A program made the translations under genes and the position numbers. Below, one piece after another: positions 7,005 through 10,174 of a DNA stretch of 10,174 nucleotides. The notes under the pieces were generated by a model. It was not told where the DNA came from and made no database searches. It saw only the letters and a list, made by a program, of their open reading frames with translations. The first letter of the stretch is position 1. Every line of letters begins with the position of its first letter. The stretch is from 2-01-FULL-39-10-A sp964525395 (GTDB lineage: Bacteria; Patescibacteriota; Microgenomatia; Levybacterales; UBA12049), in contig CAZGGU010000029.1 of NCBI GenBank assembly GCA_964525395.1, positions 1 through 10,174 on the forward strand. The letters are read 5' to 3'.

Positions 7005-7034
7005 ATTATAGCTTGTTTACTTGTAAGAAATCAA
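7005..7034 (-). promoter_or_regulatory. Promoter for rplK-rplA overlapping the nusG stop codon
   Basis: On the minus strand TTGATT (7034-7029), an 18-bp spacer and a perfect TATAAT (7010-7005) lie across the end of nusG. The nusG TAA (7008-7006) is within the -10. Transcription would start near 6998, giving a leader of about 114 nt that contains the whole foldable element at 6901-6985. Confidence 0.6.
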
Positions 7035-7863
7035 GCTCAACAGGTGTTTCGCGACCGAAAATACTTACTAATACTTTAAGTTTACCTTTAGGTTCATCGA
7101 TATTATCAATAGTGCCAAGGAAGTCTGCGAAAGGTCCGTCAACGATTTTAACAGCCTCGCCGACAGTGAATGCACTCTTATATAGTGGCTCTTCTTCGTT
7201 CATGAATTTCTGAATAGCTTCAACTTCTTTTTCTGAAATAGGAGTGGGTTTATTTCCGGCACCGATAAATGCAGTTACTCCTTGGGTGGTTCTAATAAGC
7301 AACCATGATTCATCATCGAGGGCCATTTTAACAAGAACGTATCCCGGGAAAATCTTTTCTTTAACAGTTTCTTTTTTACCACCTGAAACTTTTACTGTGT
7401 TTCTAGTAGGAACGATGATATCGAAGATTCTATTTTCAAATCCGAGAGACTGAACGCGCTGCTTTATGGATTTAGCTACTTTATTTTCGTGACCTGAATA
7501 AGTGTGAACGATATACCATTTAGCAGTGTCAGGGTCAGATGCGTTAAGAACTTGTTTAGCTTGTTCAAGTTTTTCGTCTGGCTCTTCGTTATTTAGTGTA
7601 GCTGCTAGGGAATCTTCAGCTGTTACGTCTGAATTAATTTGTTCTTGTGCAGCTTCGGCTTCAGCTTGGTCTTTTTCAGCCTCAACTGCTGATTCTGGAG
7701 TTTCTGCAGGCTCTTCAGTTTCTGTGGCTTCAGCTGCATCATCTGCGTCTTGAACAGCAGCTTCCTCTGTCGGTACGGCTGAACCGCCCTCGTCGAGGTT
7801 TTCGTTTTCAGGCAAATTTTCTTCGTCTGAGTTATCTTGTGTTAATTTAGGATCGTCTATCAT
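7006..7863 (-). CDS. nusG: Transcription termination/antitermination factor NusG with acidic N-terminal extension
   Basis: NusG rides on RNA polymerase and links it to Rho or ribosomal S10. The NGN domain covers about residues 115-205 (KWYIVHTYSGHENKVAKSI, then RIFDIIVPT and KIFPGYVLVKM). The KOW domain covers about 232-285 (FTVGEAVKIVDGPFADFLGTI). Both domains are complete. The protein is 285 residues against about 180 normally, because of an extra tail of about 110 residues. In the tail 36 of the first 110 residues are Asp or Glu and only 4 are Lys; it is rich in Ala, Glu and Pro and probably disordered. The ATG at 7863 follows the secE stop by 5 nt without a Shine-Dalgarno. No ATG close to the NGN domain offers a better start, so the tail looks genuine. 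It is co-transcribed with secE. Confidence 0.97.
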   Translation of the reverse strand: MIDDPKLTQDNSDEENLPENENLDEGGSAVPTEEAAVQDADDAAEATETEEPAETPESAVEAEKDQAEAEAAQEQINSDVTAEDSLAATLNNEEPDEKLEQAKQVLNASDPDTAKWYIVHTYSGHENKVAKSIKQRVQSLGFENRIFDIIVPTRNTVKVSGGKKETVKEKIFPGYVLVKMALDDESWLLIRTTQGVTAFIGAGNKPTPISEKEVEAIQKFMNEEEPLYKSAFTVGEAVKIVDGPFADFLGTIDNIDEPKGKLKVLVSIFGRETPVELDFLQVNKL

Positions 7864-7868
7864 ATTTT

Positions 7869-8057
7869 TTATCTACTTAATAATAAGTCTAATGCCTTAG
7901 TTAGGACAAAATCAACTGAGAAGAGAAAGAAAGAAACTATTAATGTAATTACTATTACAGAAACAGTGAGTCTGATTGTTTCTTCTCGAGTTGGCCAAGT
8001 TACTTTTTTAAGCTCATCAATGACTTGTTTAAGGAAAGTAACAGGTGAATAAGTCAT
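7869..8057 (-). CDS. secE: Preprotein translocase subunit SecE
   Basis: SecE is the small essential membrane subunit that clamps SecY in the protein export channel. The 62-residue product is the short, single-membrane-segment form. It has the amphipathic helix FLKQVIDELKKVTWPTREE (8-26), with the signature VTWPTREE, and then a membrane helix (about 30-50). The ATG at 8057 is chosen. An in-frame TTG at 8096 would add 13 residues, but that TTG belongs to a TTGACA hexamer and lies too close to, or upstream of, the predicted transcription start. The order secE-nusG-rplK-rplA is the conserved bacterial one. It is divergent from galU. The start has no Shine-Dalgarno and sits 11 nt after a perfect hairpin sequence. 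Confidence 0.95.
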   Translation of the reverse strand: MTYSPVTFLKQVIDELKKVTWPTREETIRLTVSVIVITLIVSFFLFSVDFVLTKALDLLLSR

Positions 8058-8068
8058 AACTAATTTAA

Positions 8069-8089
8069 ATCCACCAAGTTTTGGTGGAT
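8069..8089 (-). repeat. Perfect 9-bp inverted repeat in the secE leader
   Basis: ATCCACCAA, three bases and TTGGTGGAT form a perfect 9-bp hairpin, GC-richer than its surroundings and 11 nt upstream of the secE ATG. On the minus strand it is followed by only TTTAAATT, not a real T run, so it is a poor terminator. It would lie in the 5' leader if transcription starts from the promoter at 8099-8127, and directly downstream of a TTGACA (8096-8091). A regulatory hairpin or a protein-binding operator are both possible. Confidence 0.6.
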
Positions 8090-8098
8090 ATGTCAAGT

Positions 8099-8127
8099 AT
8101 TTTATCAGATTTTATCTCAATTTTCAA
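8099..8127 (-). promoter_or_regulatory. Promoter of the secE-nusG unit
   Basis: On the minus strand TTGAAA (8127-8122), a 17-bp spacer ending in TGA, and TAAAAT (8104-8099) make an extended -10 promoter. The predicted start near 8092 gives a leader of about 35 nt holding the 8069-8089 hairpin. A further TTGACA at 8096-8091 could be the -35 of a second, weaker promoter (TGGATT at 8073-8068, 17-bp spacer). Confidence 0.6.
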
Positions 8128-8209
8128 TTTCTAGTTTTAAATTTTAAATAAATTTCTTAATTAACTAATTTTAAAATTGTGACATTGATTAAAAATTATA
8201 AATTTAAAA

Positions 8210-8254
8210 TTTAAAATTACTTCTCTTGAATTTATAATATCGGTGTAATATTAT
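8210..8254 (+). promoter_or_regulatory. Overlapping promoter candidates for galU
   Basis: Two plus-strand candidates overlap. One is TTTAAA (8210-8215), 17 bp, perfect TATAAT (8233-8238), giving a leader of about 23 nt. The other is TTGAAT (8226-8231), 17 bp, TATTAT (8249-8254), giving a leader of about 7 nt. The flanking 8100-8220 stretch is extremely AT-rich with short AATTTAA-type repeats and no open frame. Confidence 0.5.
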
Positions 8255-8267
8255 AGTGATTGTTGCC

Positions 8268-9158
8268 ATGAAGAAGATTAGAAAAGCAGTTATACCTTCA
8301 GCTGGATTTGGAACCAGATTTTTACCTCAAACTAAGGCAATGCCTAAGGAAATGCTTCCAATTGTAGATAAGCCTGTTATTCAATATGTAGTTGAAGAGC
8401 TAGTAGATGCAGGAATCACAGATATAATCTTAGTTACCGGATACCATAAGAGAACGATTGAAGATCATTTCGATAATGCCTCTAAGGATCTTATAGAAAA
8501 TTTAGAAGCAGGTGGAGAAAAGAAGAGACCACTTCTTGAAGAAGTAGAAAAGATCTCTAAAATGGCTAATTTCATTTATGTTCGCCAAAAAGGACCTTAC
8601 GGGAATGGTACCCCGCTTCTTAATGTGCGACACATTATCGGTGACGAACCTTTTATCTATGCTTTCTCAGACGATTTTATTGTAGCAGAGCCTTCACGTT
8701 TCAAGCAGATGATAGATGTATATGAAAGATATGGTTCAAGTGTTTTGGGAAGTATTAAGGCAAATAAAGATGAAGATTATGATAGGTATGGATTTGCTGG
8801 TGGAACACAAATTGAAGATGGATTAATCGATGTAGAAACACTTATCGAAAAGCCGGGAAAAGATAAGGCACCATCAGACTTAGCAAATGTTTCAGGATTT
8901 TTGTTCACCCCAGATATTTTTGATTATCTGGAAAAAGTAATGGAAAACTTACAAGAAGGACAAGAATTTTATTATAACGATGCCTTGAAGCTAATGCTCG
9001 AAGATGGAAAAAGAGTGATCGCAGCTGAGATTACAGGTGGGAAATATTATGATACAGGAAATAAGTTGGAATACTTAAAGACAGTTGTTGAATTAGCTTT
9101 GAAAAGACAAGATATAGCACCTGATTTTAGTAAATTCCTTAAATCTCTAGAGATTTAA
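8268..9158 (+). CDS. galU: GalU-family sugar-1-phosphate nucleotidyltransferase (probable UTP--glucose-1-phosphate uridylyltransferase)
   Basis: GalU joins UTP and glucose-1-phosphate to make UDP-glucose for cell-surface glycans. The 296-residue protein has the family's usual length. It carries the nucleotide-binding signature SAGFGTRFLPQTKAMPKEML (11-30), the following VDKP and IQYVVEE, the metal-site region SDD (134-136), EKP (194-196) and GKYYDTGNKLEYLKT near the C-terminus. The start is ATG 8268, which gives the typical MKKIRKAVIP. An in-frame GTG at 8256 would add four atypical residues and lies right beside a -10. One difference: the usual RQKEPLGLGHAV reads RQKGPYGNGTPL (106-117), and the usual GDD is SDD, so nucleotide or sugar preference may differ from classical GalU. 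It is followed after 3 bp by a small membrane-protein gene. Confidence 0.9.
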   Translation: MKKIRKAVIPSAGFGTRFLPQTKAMPKEMLPIVDKPVIQYVVEELVDAGITDIILVTGYHKRTIEDHFDNASKDLIENLEAGGEKKRPLLEEVEKISKMANFIYVRQKGPYGNGTPLLNVRHIIGDEPFIYAFSDDFIVAEPSRFKQMIDVYERYGSSVLGSIKANKDEDYDRYGFAGGTQIEDGLIDVETLIEKPGKDKAPSDLANVSGFLFTPDIFDYLEKVMENLQEGQEFYYNDALKLMLEDGKRVIAAEITGGKYYDTGNKLEYLKTVVELALKRQDIAPDFSKFLKSLEI

Positions 9159-9161
9159 AAA

Positions 9162-9461
9162 ATGTCAAAACCTGAAGTTGATGAATACTCAGAACCGTTC
9201 GGCGAGCAGGTGGTCCCGCATCCTACGGGACAGTTTTTTGGAGATTATTTTCCACAAATAGATTTATCTACCACAGAGCCAAGGAAAGGAAGGGCTTTAA
9301 ACCTTATTGATGTTCCTATCCAAAGTATCTCAGCCCTAAGAAATCTGTTGCTCGAGAATAAAAAAAGGCTACTTCAAGTCTCAGCAGTCAGTGTGGGGAT
9401 CGTTGGTGGTGTGACTGCGGGTGCACTAATTTGGCGAGAGCAGCGAAAACCTAGCGCATAA
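9162..9461 (+). CDS. Small single-pass membrane protein of unknown function
   Basis: The 99-residue product has a polar N-terminal part with a short acidic start and GEQVVPHPTGQFFGDYFPQ (14-32). A basic and hydrophobic stretch (55-70) leads to one membrane segment (about 71-91, rich in Gly, Val and Ala) and a basic tail (REQRK). By the positive-inside rule the orientation is unclear, since Lys/Arg flank both sides. I recognise no family. The ATG is 3 nt after the galU stop, so the two are almost certainly co-transcribed and perhaps translationally coupled. Support for it being real is that position, the coherent membrane topology, and an extended -10 for the next gene beginning right after its stop. 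A role in envelope glycan assembly alongside galU is a guess from position only. Confidence 0.7.
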   Translation: MSKPEVDEYSEPFGEQVVPHPTGQFFGDYFPQIDLSTTEPRKGRALNLIDVPIQSISALRNLLLENKKRLLQVSAVSVGIVGGVTAGALIWREQRKPSA

Positions 9462-9463
9462 TT

Positions 9464-9472
9464 TGGTACAAT
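9464..9472 (+). promoter_or_regulatory. Extended -10 promoter for the PAP2 gene
   Basis: TGGTACAAT sits directly after the stop codon of the small membrane protein and ends 10 nt before the ATG at 9483. It is a good extended -10 with no recognisable -35. The predicted leader is about 3-4 nt, so this would be another near-leaderless mRNA. The gene may also be read from galU. Confidence 0.45.
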
Positions 9473-9482
9473 AAAATCCTCC

Positions 9483-10127
9483 ATGAAGTTAAATCTAAAA
9501 TTCTTATATGCTGGTTTATTTCTTCTTCTAGCTTTTGTTTTTTATACAGTTATTGTAGCAACGAATTCATTTGAAACAATAGATTATAAATCAATGGTTT
9601 TTATTCAAAAGGTAGTTCCTGATTTTTTAGTGCCGTCACTTTCTACATTTAGTATTATTGGTTCAGCTGAAATTACAGGAATAATTCTATTAATTATTAT
9701 TTTATTGTTGTTGGGAATTCGGAAATTATATATAGTAGGATTTTTCGTTCTTACAGGAATTGTTGAGTTATTTTTAAAATCTATTGTTCAACAGCCAGGT
9801 CCGCCAAGAGAGTTACAAAAGACCATGCATTTTTTTGGTCTTCCATCTGGGGATGTGAGTCATGGATTTTTCGCTTATCCTTCTGGGCACTCAGCCAGGT
9901 TCGCTTTTATAAGTTTGATTTTAATTTTCGCTATTTGGTTAAGCCCGAAAATTGGATTAGAGACGAAAAAGATTTCGATTGCTTTAATTCTAATTTTTGA
10001 CATCGTTATGTTTGTAAGTCGAGTCTTTCTCGGAGAGCATTGGCCGACAGATGTGGTTGGGGGAATACTCTTGGGTTTTGGGCTCGCATTTATCTGCGGT
10101 TACTTTTTATTTGCTAAAAAAAGTTAG
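9483..10127 (+). CDS. PAP2-family membrane phosphatase (undecaprenyl-diphosphatase or phosphatidate phosphatase type)
   Basis: PAP2 enzymes remove phosphate from lipid phosphates such as undecaprenyl diphosphate or phosphatidate at the membrane. The 214-residue protein has about six hydrophobic segments (roughly 5-27, 50-78, 81-98, 137-153, 163-179, 191-210). Motif 2 is P133-S-G-H136. Motif 3 is S179-R-V-F-L-G-E-H186-W-P-T-D190, with the catalytic His pair H136 and H186 and D190. Motif 1 normally reads KxxxxxxRP; here K99 is followed by SIVQQP and then G106-P107, so the Arg is replaced by Gly. An Arg at 109 (PPRE) might substitute. Activity is likely but this change makes the substrate less certain. 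The start at 9483 lies 21 nt after the preceding stop and has no Shine-Dalgarno. It ends TAG, and no terminator is visible in the 47 bases that remain. Confidence 0.9.
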   Translation: MKLNLKFLYAGLFLLLAFVFYTVIVATNSFETIDYKSMVFIQKVVPDFLVPSLSTFSIIGSAEITGIILLIIILLLLGIRKLYIVGFFVLTGIVELFLKSIVQQPGPPRELQKTMHFFGLPSGDVSHGFFAYPSGHSARFAFISLILIFAIWLSPKIGLETKKISIALILIFDIVMFVSRVFLGEHWPTDVVGGILLGFGLAFICGYFLFAKKS

Positions 10128-10174
10128 GGTGGGTGGAAAGAGGAACTGCAAAGCAGCTGTCTTGTTGGTGGAAC
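10128..10174. other. Unassigned GC-rich stretch after the PAP2 gene
   Basis: The final 47 bases hold 25 G or C (about 53%), clearly above the surroundings, are G-rich on the plus strand, and contain a small CTGC-AAA-GCAG inverted repeat. This could be the start of a structured RNA gene or of a differently composed element. The window is too short to decide. Confidence 0.25.

Noticed and set aside
7526..7850. Plus-strand Ser/Ala-rich and Leu/Gln-rich frames opposite nusG
   Set aside because: Their low complexity is the reverse complement of the Glu/Ala-rich NusG tail.
8058..8096. TTG start at 8096 adding 13 residues to SecE
   Set aside because: The TTG is part of a TTGACA hexamer, the added residues are encoded by the inverted repeat, and the predicted transcription start lies at about the same place. 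The ATG at 8057 gives a normal short SecE.
8128..8225. AT-rich divergent region as a replication origin
   Set aside because: It is AT-rich with short AATTTAA-like repeats, but no DnaA-box cluster or origin-linked gene is visible.
8256..8267. GTG start at 8256 for galU
   Set aside because: It lies 1 nt after a -10-like TATTAT and adds MIVA before the typical MKKIRKAVIP start.
1..10174. UGA recoding as in some CPR lineages
   Set aside because: No complete gene needs UGA as a sense codon, Trp is TGG throughout, and all stops seen are TAA or TAG. The absence of TGA stops in nine genes is too small a sample to argue recoding.

Overview
The window reads as a piece of a Candidate Phyla Radiation (Patescibacteria) genome, most likely from the Microgenomates (OP11) side. 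This rests on low GC, very compact spacing, almost no Shine-Dalgarno sequences, small single-domain housekeeping proteins, and a secreted enzyme carrying a dockerin-like C-terminus, which is common in that group. The placement is inferred from gene style, not from a phylogeny. The standard bacterial code fits: the nine complete genes end in TAA (7) or TAG (2), and Trp is TGG.

Layout, left to right. (1) 1-1025, minus strand: the 5' part of an unrecognised soluble protein gene that runs off the left edge, preceded by two tandem promoter-like sequences, each placed close to one of two in-frame ATGs. (2) 1259-5532, minus: two extracytoplasmic carbohydrate-active proteins. One is a membrane-anchored formylglycine-type sulfatase with a C-terminal CBM96/DNRLRE-like domain. 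Downstream of it is a secreted GH18 hydrolase ending in a dockerin-like domain. (3) 5600-8057, minus: secE-nusG-rplK-rplA, the conserved translocation, antitermination and ribosomal-protein cluster. NusG and L1 both carry long acidic N-terminal extensions, and the nusG-rplK gap holds its own promoter and a foldable leader RNA. (4) 8268-10127, plus, divergent from secE: a GalU-family nucleotidyltransferase, a small single-pass membrane protein of unknown function and a PAP2-family membrane phosphatase. (5) The last 47 bases are GC-rich relative to the rest and unassigned.

Functionally, the left half of the core supplies surface or secreted polysaccharide modification, the centre supplies expression machinery, and the right end makes nucleotide sugars and handles lipid-linked phosphates for envelope building. 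The most interesting non-coding signals are: promoters whose -10 lies 6 nt before the ATG, implying leaderless or near-leaderless mRNAs; the structured rplK leader, a candidate L1 autoregulatory RNA; and perfect inverted repeats beside the secE start and inside a promoter spacer. I see no mobile element, CRISPR array, tRNA or rRNA gene.
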